In this document: positions 6,946 to 16,145 of the stretch, piece by piece | Numbering within the stretch: the first letter of the stretch is position 1 | Layout of the letters: each line of letters opens with the position of its first letter | NCBI GenBank assembly: GCA_009787625.1 | Contig: WQSX01000009.1 | Span: 1-64,000 of the forward strand | Origin: Oscillospiraceae bacterium | GTDB lineage: Bacteria; Bacillota; Clostridia; Oscillospirales; Oscillospiraceae | Direction of reading: 5' to 3' | DNA: 64,000 nucleotides | Translations under genes and position numbers: made by a program | The notes under the pieces: generated by a model | Told to the model about the DNA's origin: nothing | The model's database searches: none | The model's input: the letters and a program-made list of their open reading frames with translations, nothing else

Positions 6946-9174
6946 ATGAAAAAACAATGGACGGGATTTAGAAGCGGAAATTGGGAACGCGAGATTGATG
7001 TCAGGGAGTTTATTCAGCTCAACTACGTACCATACTCAGGAGATGAAAGTTTTTTGACAGGTCCAACAGAGGACACAGAGAAACTTTGGAAAGACATCTT
7101 AGAACTCACAAAAATCGAAACAGAAAAAATCGTGCTCGACGTAGAGACAAAAACGCCCTCGACGATTACAACATACGGTCCCGGCTACATAGATAAACGC
7201 AGGGAAAAAATAGTAGGCGTTCAAACAGATAAGCCGCTCAAAAGAGCAATAATGCCGTTTGGTGGGTTAAATGTGGTGAAATCCGCACTCAGCTCATACG
7301 GCTACGAGTTGGACAAAGAAACTGAAAAAGTTTTTGACACATACAGAAAAACCCACAACGAAGGAGTTTTTGACGTTTACACGGAAGAAATGCTAAGAGC
7401 ACGCAAAAGTGGTGTCATAACAGGCTTGCCCGATGCTTACGGGCGCGGCAGAATCATCGGCGACTACAGGCGCGTTGCACTTTATGGCACAGATTTTCTG
7501 ATAGAACAAAAACAAGCCGAGAAAAAAGCACTCGACTTTTCGCAGATGGACGAGGCGACAATTCGTCTGCGTGAGAACATCAGCGACCAAATAAAATCAC
7601 TCCATGAACTTGCAGAAATGGCAAAATCATACGGCTTCGACATCTCTCAGCCTGCCGCAACTGCACAAGAGGCGATACAGTGGACATATTTCGGATTTCT
7701 GGCGGCAATAAAGCAGCAAGACGGTGCGGCAATGAGCCTCGGCAGAGTGTCAACATTCCTCGACATCTATGTTGAGCGGGACCTCGCAAACGGCACGGTC
7801 ACAGAGTCGCAGGTACAAGAACTATTTGACCACTTCGTCATGAAGCTACGCATGGTGAGATTCCTGCGAACACCCGACTATAACGCACTGTTCTCAGGTG
7901 ACCCGACATGGGTGACAGAAGTTTTGGGCGGCATGAGCGAGGACGGTCGCACACTCGTCACAAAGAGTTCATTTCGTGTCCTGCATACACTGTACAACTT
8001 AGGACCTGCACCCGAACCAAACCTTACGGTGCTATGGAGTGTAAATCTCCCAAGGGCATTTAAAGATTATTGCGCAAAAGTTTCAATAGACACAAGCTCA
8101 ATCCAATACGAAAGCGACGACCTGATGCGCGGATTCTGGGGCGATGATTACGGCATAGCCTGCTGTGTGTCGGCGATGCGTTTAGGCAAGCAAATGCAGT
8201 TTTTCGGTGCAAGGGCAAATCTTGCAAAGGCGTTGCTCTATGCAATAAATGGCGGCAAAGACGAAAAAACAGGTACGCAAGTCGGACCTGAGTTTGCCCC
8301 AATTACAAGCGAATATTTAGACTACGATGAGGTTGTGAGACGCTTCGACCAAGTGATGGAGTGGCTCGCAGGTCTATACATCAGCACATTAAATGTAATC
8401 CACTACATGCACGACAAATATAACTACGAGAGCCTACAGCTCGCCCTGCATGACAAAGACGTACTGCGAACTCAGGCGACAGGCGTTGCAGGACTAAGTG
8501 TTGTCGTAGACTCGCTCGCGGCGATAAAATATGCAAAAGTAAAGGCAATCCGCAACGAAGAGGGCCTGGCAATCGACTACGAGGTGGAGGGAGAGTACCC
8601 CGCATTCGGAAACAACGACCCCGAAATCAACAAAATGGCGTCAGACTTAGTAAAGAACTTCATGACCCGTCTGAAAAAGCACAGTACCTACAGAGATGCC
8701 ATGACCACAACGTCTATTCTCACAATAACATCAAACGTGGTTTACGGTCAAAAAACAGGTGCAACTCCCGACGGCAGAAATGACGGCGAGCCTTTCGCAC
8801 CCGGCGCAAATCCAATGCACGGCAGAGATAAAAAGGGCGCAATCGCTTCTCTCGCCTCGGTGTCTAAGCTCCCATACAACTACGCACTGGACGGCATTTC
8901 CTATACATTCTCAATTATTCCAACTGCACTGGGCAGGGCAGTAGAGGACAGGATAAACAACTTAGTCGGCATTATGGACGGCTACTTCGCAGACGGCGGT
9001 CACCACATAAATGTAAACGTGTTCGACCGTGAAACACTACTCGACGCAATGGAAAAACCCGAACTCTACCCACAACTGACAATCCGAGTTTCAGGCTACG
9101 CAGTAAATTTCGTAAAACTGACAAGAGAGCAGCAGTTGGATGTTATTCACCGCACTTTCCACGAACGAGTGTAG
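6946..9174 (+). CDS. pflB: Formate C-acetyltransferase (pyruvate formate-lyase)
   Basis: PFL converts pyruvate plus CoA to acetyl-CoA plus formate using a glycyl radical, in the cytoplasm of anaerobes. I place the start at ATG 6946 because GAAAGGAA (6931-6938) precedes it; an in-frame ATG at 6916 would put that site inside the gene. The 742-residue protein has the catalytic Cys pair in GIACCVSAM (Cys406-Cys407) and the radical Gly in RVSGYAVNF (Gly717). All key residues are present and the length is normal. It follows bioY by 37 bp and its activase lies 200 bp downstream. Confidence 0.97.
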   Translation: MKKQWTGFRSGNWEREIDVREFIQLNYVPYSGDESFLTGPTEDTEKLWKDILELTKIETEKIVLDVETKTPSTITTYGPGYIDKRREKIVGVQTDKPLKRAIMPFGGLNVVKSALSSYGYELDKETEKVFDTYRKTHNEGVFDVYTEEMLRARKSGVITGLPDAYGRGRIIGDYRRVALYGTDFLIEQKQAEKKALDFSQMDEATIRLRENISDQIKSLHELAEMAKSYGFDISQPAATAQEAIQWTYFGFLAAIKQQDGAAMSLGRVSTFLDIYVERDLANGTVTESQVQELFDHFVMKLRMVRFLRTPDYNALFSGDPTWVTEVLGGMSEDGRTLVTKSSFRVLHTLYNLGPAPEPNLTVLWSVNLPRAFKDYCAKVSIDTSSIQYESDDLMRGFWGDDYGIACCVSAMRLGKQMQFFGARANLAKALLYAINGGKDEKTGTQVGPEFAPITSEYLDYDEVVRRFDQVMEWLAGLYISTLNVIHYMHDKYNYESLQLALHDKDVLRTQATGVAGLSVVVDSLAAIKYAKVKAIRNEEGLAIDYEVEGEYPAFGNNDPEINKMASDLVKNFMTRLKKHSTYRDAMTTTSILTITSNVVYGQKTGATPDGRNDGEPFAPGANPMHGRDKKGAIASLASVSKLPYNYALDGISYTFSIIPTALGRAVEDRINNLVGIMDGYFADGGHHINVNVFDRETLLDAMEKPELYPQLTIRVSGYAVNFVKLTREQQLDVIHRTFHERV

Positions 9175-9294
9175 CTCTGAAAATAGCACGCACATTGCGT
9201 CGTTGACTGCGCTCGCAAAATCGGTCACGTATCTATATACGCTCCCTCTTTTGCTTCACTTGTCGCCTAGCACTGCACGCACTCTTTTCAGAGC
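9174..9294. repeat. Palindromic element with 10-bp terminal inverted repeats (MITE-like)
   Basis: GCTCTGAAAA (9174-9183, overlapping the last base of pflB) pairs with TTTTCAGAGC (9285-9294). The inner part contains CGGTCACGTATCTATATACG and GC-rich inverted motifs but no gene. It separates pflB from pflA. Confidence 0.55.
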
Positions 9295-9310
9295 CGGATG
9301 GAAAGCTCTT

Positions 9311-9338
9311 GTCATTCTGCGACTACGCGCAGAATGAC
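9311..9338. repeat. REP-like palindrome, type 1
   Basis: Perfect 11-bp arms (GTCATTCTGCG 9311-9321, CGCAGAATGAC 9328-9338) around ACTACG. The same unit recurs at 11567, 22005, 53888, 53981 and 60651. Confidence 0.85.
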
Positions 9339-9375
9339 GTAAGGGTACTGACCGCCTATTTTGCAAAGGAATTAA

Positions 9376-10128
9376 ATGGATATCAACTTAAACCAAACAG
9401 GTAAAATTCATTCCATAGAAACCTGCGGTACCGTGGACGGGCCGGGGATTCGTTATGTAGTGTTTGCACAAGGGTGCAATCTGCGTTGCGTCTACTGCCA
9501 CAACCCAGATACATGGTCGCTCAGTGGTAAAAACGCCACGGAAAAATCTGTCGGTGAGCTTCTGAGCGACATTTTGCGCTACAAATCTTACTTTACATTC
9601 TCAGGTGGTGGTATAACTCTAACGGGCGGCGACCCTCTGATGCAAAAAGAGTTTGCTCTGGAGCTTTTTCGTGCATGCAAAGAGGAAAACATACACATAA
9701 CCCTAGACACAGCAGGGCATACAGACCTAGACGACATAACAAAAGAAATCCTATCTCTCACAGACTTGGTTCTACTTGACATAAAAAGCATAAACCCCGC
9801 CACCTACCAAAAGGTGACAAGGTTCCCAATAGATAAACTTTTAAATTTCACGCAGTATCTCAGTGAAAATATGGTCAGAACATGGCACCGTTTTGTACTG
9901 GTGCCGGGGCTTACAGATGACGAAAACGAAATATTAGATTTAATTGAGTACATAAAAACCTTGAAAAATAAAGAAAAAATAGGGATTCTCCCATTTCACC
10001 AAATGGGTGCCTACAAGTGGGACGACTTAAAAATGAAGTACAAGCTAAGGGATACACCGGTTCCAACAGCAGAAGAAACCGAGCAGGTGCGGGAGCTGTT
10101 CAGAAGTCATGGATTTGTAGTGACTTGA
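9376..10128 (+). CDS. pflA: Pyruvate formate-lyase activating enzyme (radical SAM)
   Basis: PflA uses a [4Fe-4S] cluster and S-adenosylmethionine to place the glycyl radical on PFL. The 250-residue protein carries CNLRCVYC (Cys34, Cys38, Cys41), GPGIRYVVF just before it, and FSGGGITLTGGDPLMQ, the SAM-contacting glycine-rich motif of activases. AAAGGAATTAA precedes the ATG at 9376. It lies downstream of pflB in the same direction but is separated by two palindromic elements, so the two genes may be expressed at different levels. Confidence 0.95.
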   Translation: MDINLNQTGKIHSIETCGTVDGPGIRYVVFAQGCNLRCVYCHNPDTWSLSGKNATEKSVGELLSDILRYKSYFTFSGGGITLTGGDPLMQKEFALELFRACKEENIHITLDTAGHTDLDDITKEILSLTDLVLLDIKSINPATYQKVTRFPIDKLLNFTQYLSENMVRTWHRFVLVPGLTDDENEILDLIEYIKTLKNKEKIGILPFHQMGAYKWDDLKMKYKLRDTPVPTAEETEQVRELFRSHGFVVT

Positions 10129-10245
10129 GTAATAAAGTATTGCTACAGTTTATTTTGTGAGTCCATCATGCCCATTCAACCCCTACCTCTTACCGATAAA
10201 ATCCAACCTCTTGCCCCTATAAGCTCACCTATTAACCCAAATCCA

Positions 10246-10274
10246 TTGCGCTATTGCCTCAGCTTTGCTATACT
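10246..10274 (+). promoter_or_regulatory. Sigma-A promoter for the MFS gene
   Basis: TTGCGC (10246-10251), 17-bp spacer, TATACT (10269-10274), 39 bp before the GTG start of the MFS gene. Confidence 0.6.
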
Positions 10275-10312
10275 CTCGTAAGACTAAATCAAACAAAAAG
10301 AGGTAAACTAAA

Positions 10313-11560
10313 GTGGAAATGGCACTAACCAAACTCTGGAACAGAGACTTCTCGCTCGTATTATTCGGGCAAATAATATCAATTTTCGGCAACATGATTC
10401 TCAGTTTCGCGCTACCGCTGTATGTACTCGACGTGACAGGTTCAGCCGCTCAATATGGACTGGTACTCGGATTACCATTCATTTCACTGCTTATATTGAC
10501 CCCTATCGGCGGAATAATGGCGGACAGATTACGAAAACAACGTATTATGTTCTGGCTTGACGCCGGCACTACTGTGCTCATTATAGGGTTCATGATATTA
10601 AACGGTATGCTGACAACTGTTCTGCCAATAGTCTTGGTGAAACTGCTGGCACTCAACGCAATTCAAGGCATATATATGCCCGCTGTTCAAGCGAGTGTGC
10701 CTGCACTGTGCAGTGAAAAAAATCTTGCATCCGGAAATGCCGCTGTTGGTGTGGTGAACTCGCTTTCAACAATGGTTGGACTTGCCGCCGCAGGCTTGCT
10801 ATATGGCAGGTTCGGGCTCACGCCAATTCTTGCGGTCAGCGCAGTTTGCTTTGCGGCAACAGCAGTTATGGACTGGTTTATCCGTATGCCATACAAAAAG
10901 CAGCCCCCCGCAGAGAACATGATTAAGCTAATAAAAGGCGACATGTCGCAAGCTATAAAATTCGCAGTAAGAGAAAAACCAATTTTAGCAAAACTGGCAC
11001 TTATGTTCTTTTTATTTAATATGTTTATGACATCAATGCTATTCGTCGGAATGCCTGTCCTAATCACACAAAATCTAGGGCTTGATATGGAACTCGTGGG
11101 AATCAACCAGAGCATTATGATGCTCGGCGGACTTATAGGCGGATTGGTTGCCGGAGCGCTCGGAACAAAGCTCACCATACCAAAGTCACTTATTTATGTA
11201 ATAATAGGCTCTGTACTGGCAAGCCCCATGGGGATCGTTTTTCTAATAAGCGTAACCCCAATGACTGCATACGTAGTGATGACAATATCTGCGGCACTGA
11301 TAGCCTTTGCCATGTTCATGTGCCAGATAGCGGTGCTGACATTCATTCAAAGTGAAACTCCATCAGAGCTAATCGGCAAGGTGATGTCTGTAATAATGAT
11401 TATGCCAATGCTGGCAAACGCATTGGGGCAACTGCTCTTCGGCGTACTATTTGAATCAATGCCGAACCTACCCTCAGCAATAATTTTCGCAACAATAGCG
11501 ATGACAATAATGGTAATAGCCTATGCCCGCAGAGTGACGAGGGGGATTAAAGCGAAGTAG
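10313..11560 (+). CDS. Major facilitator superfamily transporter (probable efflux)
   Basis: GTG 10313 is preferred over ATG 10319 because GAGGT at 10299-10303 is at the right distance. The 415-residue protein has about 12 hydrophobic helices and the MFS loop 2-3 signature as GGIMADRLRKQRIMF (residues about 64-78). Its overall character (FGQIISIFGNMILSFALPLYV at the N-terminus) resembles the MdtG/EntS-like drug and siderophore exporters of Firmicutes. The substrate cannot be told from sequence. It stands alone, followed by a REP palindrome and a convergent gene. Confidence 0.85.
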   Translation: MEMALTKLWNRDFSLVLFGQIISIFGNMILSFALPLYVLDVTGSAAQYGLVLGLPFISLLILTPIGGIMADRLRKQRIMFWLDAGTTVLIIGFMILNGMLTTVLPIVLVKLLALNAIQGIYMPAVQASVPALCSEKNLASGNAAVGVVNSLSTMVGLAAAGLLYGRFGLTPILAVSAVCFAATAVMDWFIRMPYKKQPPAENMIKLIKGDMSQAIKFAVREKPILAKLALMFFLFNMFMTSMLFVGMPVLITQNLGLDMELVGINQSIMMLGGLIGGLVAGALGTKLTIPKSLIYVIIGSVLASPMGIVFLISVTPMTAYVVMTISAALIAFAMFMCQIAVLTFIQSETPSELIGKVMSVIMIMPMLANALGQLLFGVLFESMPNLPSAIIFATIAMTIMVIAYARRVTRGIKAK

Positions 11561-11566
11561 TTTCAC

Positions 11567-11595
11567 GTCATTCTGCGCGTAAGTCGCAGAATGAC
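11567..11595. repeat. REP-like palindrome, type 1
   Basis: GTCATTCTGCG (11567-11577) and CGCAGAATGAC (11585-11595) around CGTAAGT. It lies between the convergent MFS and GNAT genes, where it may also act as a bidirectional transcription stop. Confidence 0.85.
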
Positions 11596-11606
11596 AATAA
11601 TTACAA

Positions 11607-12773
11607 TTACCAAAAGAAAATCAGGTAGACAGACCCTAAAAGCATAACTACATACAAAGCTTTATTCCAAGAGAAAACTCTTGACGAACCGAAGCTGGCA
11701 TGTAGAGATGGTATGCAGCGAAAAATGAGTAGCAAAACCGCAAGCGCGCTTGTATAAGCCCAAAGATAGTCAAGTAGTACCGGGAGCCTATCAGCAAAAA
11801 GCCCCAGACCCACAACCAGAGCTATGATATAGAGCCACGACAAAAGTGCGGGTATGCCCATGTCTCGGCGAAATTTAGCCGTGTTCTCATATTTATCGGG
11901 GTACAAGTTACCACCAAGCGGAAAGAAAAAACCGATAATGCTGATAACTAAGCACAGCGTAAATCCACCGGTGGGAACCCTAAATCGCCACTTGCGCCCC
12001 GAAAATAAAGTGCCGAGATAGGTGAACAGAGTAGTCCCACCAAACACGATAAAAGTTGCAGAGGCAAGAGTTGGAAAAAGCCCTGTAAAAAAATCAACAA
12101 AAGGATAATTCCATCTTAGAAACCCGTTTCCAATTATAGTTGAGATTAGCACAAAAAGCAGGTTAACGAGCAGAAGCATTGCAAATTGTCCAAATCCTGT
12201 CTTTTTTCTAAAACCCGAAGGCAGAGTTTCGTTGTCGGAATGTGCCTGAAGTGACCGCATATCGTCATTTTCAGCGTCAATGCTTTCAGGGCGAGGTGCA
12301 AAATGGAGGTCACATGCCGAGCTGAAAAAATACCAGTGCTTAAAGTAGACCTGCAAGAATCCAAGAAAGCCCATAGCACGGGCAACCTTTGGTAAATCAG
12401 CGTTTACAAAACCATTTTTTTTAAAAGCCGCCCACGAGCCAACGTTGTCATCTCTGACAACAGCTGCCAAATAATCATATCCCTCTGACCAAAGATAGTT
12501 GATTCCCTCTCTACAGAGGTCACGCCCAATACCGCGCCCCGCATACGCGGGGTCAACAAAGAAAAAATCAATAAATCCAAGTTTTTTATCACCAAAATTG
12601 TCGGTAGTGTAAATCAAACCACCGACAATTTTATCGCCCAAAGCAGCAACTTTAGCCGTACTCGGCTTAGAAACATAAAAGCTTTCCATGGAGCGAATAA
12701 AAGTTTTCACCCCAAGTGCCTGAATAGTCTTAGCCTCGCCGGGTTCCATTTCACGGATTAAAATCTGAGCCAC
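11607..12773 (-). CDS. GNAT acetyltransferase fused to a multi-helix membrane domain
   Basis: The 388-residue protein starts at a GTG with AAGGGGG upstream. Residues 1-150 are a GNAT fold with the acetyl-CoA motif FVDPAYAGRGIGRDL (about residues 72-86) and AAFKKNGF. After a charged linker (about 165-190), five or six hydrophobic segments follow to the C-terminus. No metalloprotease HExxH or other catalytic motif is visible in the membrane half. GNAT enzymes transfer acetyl groups to small molecules or proteins; the membrane half suggests action at the cytoplasmic face. The substrate is unknown. It is 34 bp downstream of, and co-oriented with, the ROK-like gene. Confidence 0.75.
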   Translation of the reverse strand: MAQILIREMEPGEAKTIQALGVKTFIRSMESFYVSKPSTAKVAALGDKIVGGLIYTTDNFGDKKLGFIDFFFVDPAYAGRGIGRDLCREGINYLWSEGYDYLAAVVRDDNVGSWAAFKKNGFVNADLPKVARAMGFLGFLQVYFKHWYFFSSACDLHFAPRPESIDAENDDMRSLQAHSDNETLPSGFRKKTGFGQFAMLLLVNLLFVLISTIIGNGFLRWNYPFVDFFTGLFPTLASATFIVFGGTTLFTYLGTLFSGRKWRFRVPTGGFTLCLVISIIGFFFPLGGNLYPDKYENTAKFRRDMGIPALLSWLYIIALVVGLGLFADRLPVLLDYLWAYTSALAVLLLIFRCIPSLHASFGSSRVFSWNKALYVVMLLGSVYLIFFW

Positions 12774-12807
12774 AAAAAGCCCCCTTGCTGTTTTTAATTA
12801 TTATACC

Positions 12808-14187
12808 CTACTTCGTAATCTGAGGCAAGCTTCCTGCTACAACTGACTGACCAAGCCTTCTTGTTTGCTCGTCGGGTAATAAAAGTTCGACGGAAACATC
12901 GGGGTACTCGTCCGCCAAAACAGCGTTAGCTGTCTCTAAGACAATATCGCCGCCCTTACCGCTCATCACTCGTCCGAGTAGTAAAATACTGCTTGCTCCG
13001 TCAAATAAATTGTTGTACAAAACAGCCGAATGTCCAAGATAGGCACCGATTGAGCGAAACACCGCCGCCGCGCCATCATGACCATCGGCAAGCAAGTTCT
13101 GCACGGCTTTGAGCTTCTTGGCGGGAGTGTCGTACTCTTCAAGCGAAATGCCCGCGGCGGGAGCGAGCTTGATCACAGCCTCTTGGCAAAAATAGGAGAC
13201 ACCAACGCCGATATCCTTTGTCCAAGCGTCCATTTGAGCGTTAGGCGATGCATCAAGCGGCATAAAAGCAAGCTCACTGAGCCAATTAGAGACATAACCA
13301 TCTTTATCTACAAATCCGCCTGCAACACTCGTACCCATGGCAATGCCAAGCATATTTTTCTTTTTCATATTAATTGAACCGGCGAGCGCAGTAATATCAC
13401 CGTCATTTAACACAGCAAACGGCACGTCGCCGCAAACTTCCTTAACAGCACGGCTCCAAATATCCCGCACCTCAGCTTTAAAGCGGTCTGTGGGTACCAT
13501 TTGATAAAGCTGAGCATACAGCACACGGTTGTTGCCAACAAGACCCGCAGAAGAAATCCCCACAGCATCAACTCTTGGGAGCTGCTTTTTAGCCTCTTTA
13601 AAAGCAGAGGTAATGCCGTTGTAATGATAGCTCGGGTCGGCATTCATCTTGGGATTCCAAACAGTCTCGTTACTGTAGACGACTTCACCGTCAATAAGTG
13701 CTGAAACCTTGTAATCACTGCCGCCAAAATCTGCACCAATGCGGCAACCGTCAAAATGCCCACCCACAGGCGCACGAAACTCATTTTGCTCAGGCAAGTT
13801 ATCGCATTTGACGACTTCAAAATTCTCGTCATAGAGCATACCGAAAAACTCAGCATCGAAAGCACGAGAACCGCTCTCGGAATATGCCTCTATAAGCCAA
13901 TTGCAAAGGTCGTCATCACCTTTGACATAAATTTTGTAACCACCCTTTTGCCACAGGGTAAACTTTAAAAGGCGGTCGATATAATATCTGTCTGCATCTC
14001 GGTGAATATCATCGCCGTGGATAAAAGTAGAAATAACACTGACTTGATTGTTGTCTTTTTCTATGGCAACGGAAAATTCAGCTTTAGCAGTCTTTAAGAA
14101 TGCCTCATTAAACTTAAAAAGCGGGATAAACCCAGGGTCAAGCTCCGGCTTGTTTTTTAGCTCAATATCAATACCAAAGTGTTTCAT
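12808..14187 (-). CDS. ROK-like sugar kinase family protein
   Basis: The ATG at 14187 is chosen because GAAAGGAA lies just upstream; an in-frame TTG further up would place that site inside the gene. The protein has 459 residues. A roughly 140-residue N-terminal extension precedes the ATPase core, which shows the phosphate-1 motif IGADFGGSDYKVSALIDG, AVLNDGDITALAGS and GIAMGTSVAGGFVD, typical of ROK/hexokinase-like (ASKHA) kinases. The cysteine-rich zinc motif of classic ROK glucokinases and NagC is absent. The likely role is phosphorylation of a sugar, but the substrate is unknown. Confidence 0.75.
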   Translation of the reverse strand: MKHFGIDIELKNKPELDPGFIPLFKFNEAFLKTAKAEFSVAIEKDNNQVSVISTFIHGDDIHRDADRYYIDRLLKFTLWQKGGYKIYVKGDDDLCNWLIEAYSESGSRAFDAEFFGMLYDENFEVVKCDNLPEQNEFRAPVGGHFDGCRIGADFGGSDYKVSALIDGEVVYSNETVWNPKMNADPSYHYNGITSAFKEAKKQLPRVDAVGISSAGLVGNNRVLYAQLYQMVPTDRFKAEVRDIWSRAVKEVCGDVPFAVLNDGDITALAGSINMKKKNMLGIAMGTSVAGGFVDKDGYVSNWLSELAFMPLDASPNAQMDAWTKDIGVGVSYFCQEAVIKLAPAAGISLEEYDTPAKKLKAVQNLLADGHDGAAAVFRSIGAYLGHSAVLYNNLFDGASSILLLGRVMSGKGGDIVLETANAVLADEYPDVSVELLLPDEQTRRLGQSVVAGSLPQITK

Positions 14188-14238
14188 TAAATGACTATTC
14201 CTTTCCAATGTGAAACGAGTTACCGTGTGTTATACTTA

Positions 14239-14268
14239 AATATACTCTGTTTACACACCGCTAGTCAA
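14239..14268 (-). promoter_or_regulatory. Promoter of the ROK-like gene
   Basis: On the minus strand TTGACT (14268-14263), 18-bp spacer, TATATT (14244-14239), about 50 bp upstream of the ATG. Confidence 0.5.
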
Positions 14269-14376
14269 GGGGTAATAACGATATTTTCGACTTTCTATTT
14301 TAACTGATTTTATGGAGTGATTGTGCGATAGTAATAACCGCTGATAAAATCGCTCCAATTTGCAAATCCGAATAGA

Positions 14377-14405
14377 AAAAGAACCTCAACTTGTGAGGTT
14401 CTTTT
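14377..14405 (-). terminator. Rho-independent terminator
   Basis: A perfect 12-bp stem AAAAGAACCTCA (14377-14388) with TGAGGTTCTTTT (14394-14405) and a 5-nt loop. Read leftwards it ends the gene at 14456-15085, with the T-run supplied by the complement of the stem base. Confidence 0.8.
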
Positions 14406-14455
14406 CCCGGATAATTTTTTATTAGGGCATATAGAAAGTTAAGAAATTGGTAAAG

Positions 14456-15085
14456 TTATTGGGTATTTGTTGCGCCACCTGCTGATGCCGCCCAGTCGTC
14501 AAATTGTGACATTATGGCAGCATGTGTGTCTCTGCTGACTTGTGGGAGATTGTCGAAACCGCCGAACATTCTGGAGACATCGTCAAAACCTCTTTGAACA
14601 GCTGCACGCATTTCTTCAATTTGCTCAGGGCTTGCATTTTCGCCGACCATAGCGCGAGCGAAATCCATGATGCGGTCAGTTGTTTGACTCACACCGAAGA
14701 AACCATCTTCAGCAACTAAAGCCTGAGCTTCTGCTCTTTCTGTAGCATTTAATTGCAGATTATCTGCTCTTTGAGCCCAAAACCCTTGACCTGTTGGCTC
14801 TGTTCTGCCTAGAGCGGAACTGATAAGCCTTCTGACTGCATCAACTTGATGATTAGTGCTACTGATTAAGTTTCTAATAGCTGTTGGGTCAGCCGGACGT
14901 CCTCTGACAGCTGAGTTGTTTGCAGAGCTTGCCGCGGCAGGAGACGAAGGTGTATAGGTGTCTACAGGGTTTGCTTGAGAATTATTAGATGCAGTGTCTG
15001 CCGGTGGTTGTGCCGCCGGCGGTGTTGTTTGTGTCTGATAGGTGTTGTAATTGGTTGTTGTTGGTCCAATGCCGGATGTACTCAT
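14456..15085 (-). CDS. Hypothetical protein with SigD-like promoter (possible flagellum-linked family)
   Basis: The start is ATG 15085 after GGAGGGA; an in-frame TTG upstream overlaps that site. The 209-residue protein has a Thr/Pro/Ser/Asn-rich low-complexity first 70 residues and then a helical domain ending in VSRDTHAAIMSQFDDWA. Motifs such as DGFFGVSQTTDRIMDFARAM and VQRGFDDVSRMFGG remind me of DUF5610-type proteins, but this is from memory and weak. There is no signal peptide. The upstream sequence fits a sigma-28/SigD promoter, which points to the motility regulon. Confidence 0.6.
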   Translation of the reverse strand: MSTSGIGPTTTNYNTYQTQTTPPAAQPPADTASNNSQANPVDTYTPSSPAAASSANNSAVRGRPADPTAIRNLISSTNHQVDAVRRLISSALGRTEPTGQGFWAQRADNLQLNATERAEAQALVAEDGFFGVSQTTDRIMDFARAMVGENASPEQIEEMRAAVQRGFDDVSRMFGGFDNLPQVSRDTHAAIMSQFDDWAASAGGATNTQ

Positions 15086-15175
15086 AATGGTTCCCTCCAA
15101 ATTTTTAGTTTAAGACGTTGACCTCATTGTCCCTCTGAACCCTCAAAATTGCTCAAAGTTCGTCCTACTCACTTT

Positions 15176-15203
15176 ATATCGGAACAAATGGGGGCAAACT
15201 TTA
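15176..15203 (-). promoter_or_regulatory. Sigma-28/SigD-like promoter
   Basis: On the minus strand TAAA (15203-15200), 16-bp spacer, TCCGATAT (15183-15176). The SigD consensus in Bacillus is TAAA-N15-GCCGATAT, so the match is one base short and one base longer in spacing. The start would be near 15168, giving an 82-nt leader. Confidence 0.6.
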
Positions 15204-15317
15204 GCGTTTTGATAAAATATTTTTAAAAATATTTTTTTGAGTGCAAATTTCGGCAGCGAGTGCCAAAATAGCTGACTTCCCAATTATAAATCAAACATCG
15301 AGAGAGGTCAAGGTGTA

Positions 15318-15338
15318 TTTTCTAAAAATGTTAGAAAA
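15318..15338 (+). promoter_or_regulatory. Palindromic operator candidate
   Basis: Perfect 8-bp arms TTTTCTAA (15318-15325) and TTAGAAAA (15331-15338) with a 5-bp centre, six bases upstream of the -35 box at 15344. A plausible binding site for the XRE-S24 regulator encoded downstream or another repressor. Confidence 0.5.
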
Positions 15339-15343
15339 TGTGC

Positions 15344-15372
15344 TTGCGCTTTTATTTTTTATGGCGTATAAT
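15344..15372 (+). promoter_or_regulatory. Promoter of the XRE-S24 regulator
   Basis: TTGCGC (15344-15349), 17-bp spacer, TATAAT (15367-15372). Transcription should start about 15379, exactly where the leader repeated at 55698 begins. Confidence 0.7.
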
Positions 15373-15379
15373 CTTATTT

Positions 15380-15430
15380 ATGGTCGTTTTGCGCCTGAAG
15401 AATCTCGAAAGGAATGGTCATTTTTATGAA
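15380..15430 (+). repeat. Shared leader, copy 1
   Basis: A 51-bp leader starting ATGGTCGTTTTG and ending at the start codon region (ATGGTCATTTTTATG). It aligns without gaps to 55698-55748, with about nine differences by eye. It includes the GAAAGG ribosome site. Confidence 0.75.
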
Positions 15431-16133
15431 TTACGGAGCTATTTTGGCAAAGCTGCGAAAAGAGAAAGGTTTAACCCAACCCGAAGTGGCGGAGTATATT
15501 AATAAATACTCCGAGAAATCATATTCAAACAAAACAGTTTCACACTGGGAAAAAGGTGTTGTCGCACCACCTGTTGAGCAGTTTTTGCTATTATGTGAGC
15601 TATACTCCATCACAGACATTCAAGCGGCATTTCGTAACAAATCCACTGAGTACAGCACATTTTCAAGGCTCAATGAGCTGGGAAAACAAAAAGTCGAAGA
15701 ATTCATAGAAGTGTTGTCGGGCAATCCAATTTATTCTGAACCGAATTCCGAGATAAAAAATTATCACCACAAAAAAGGCGGCACCCGAATGATACGACTC
15801 TATGACCTGCCCGCATCTGCAGGGCACGGATTCCACCTTGATAGTGATAACTACGAAGAAATCGAGCTGGACGACGCAATGCCGTCAGTTGCTGATTATG
15901 CTATCCATATCGGCGGTGACAGTATGCTCCCGCGTTTTGTAAACGGGCAGATGGTTTTTATCAAGGAGCAGAGGACTTTAGATACCGGCGAGATAGGCAT
16001 TTTTGCACTCAACGGCGAGAGCTTTATCAAAAAGCTGGGCAGGGGAGAGCTTCTATCGCTCAACCCTAAGTACAAACCAATCCCCATAAACGAGTTCGAT
16101 TCATTTTATATTTTGGGCAAAGTGCTGGGGTGA
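15426..16133 (+). CDS. XRE-type regulator with S24 (LexA/CI-like) peptidase domain
   Basis: I use ATG 15426, as the in-frame ATG at 15414 abuts the ribosome site. Residues 1-60 form an XRE helix-turn-helix (LAKLRKEKGLTQPEVAEYI, TVSHWEKG). After a linker, residues 125-235 form an S24 peptidase fold with the self-cleavage Ala-Gly pair in LPASAGHGF (132-133), catalytic Ser166 in GGDSMLPRF, and a Lys in SFIKKLGR (202 or 203). Such proteins repress stress or prophage genes and inactivate themselves by cleavage, usually stimulated by RecA filaments. No prophage is visible, so the target may be its own promoter or distant genes. Confidence 0.85.
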   Translation: MNYGAILAKLRKEKGLTQPEVAEYINKYSEKSYSNKTVSHWEKGVVAPPVEQFLLLCELYSITDIQAAFRNKSTEYSTFSRLNELGKQKVEEFIEVLSGNPIYSEPNSEIKNYHHKKGGTRMIRLYDLPASAGHGFHLDSDNYEEIELDDAMPSVADYAIHIGGDSMLPRFVNGQMVFIKEQRTLDTGEIGIFALNGESFIKKLGRGELLSLNPKYKPIPINEFDSFYILGKVLG

Positions 16134-16145
16134 TTGAAAAATGGT

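Noticed and set aside
15241-15429. Small plus-strand gene before the XRE-S24 regulator
   Set aside because: It covers the operator, promoter and leader of that gene and has no ribosome site.
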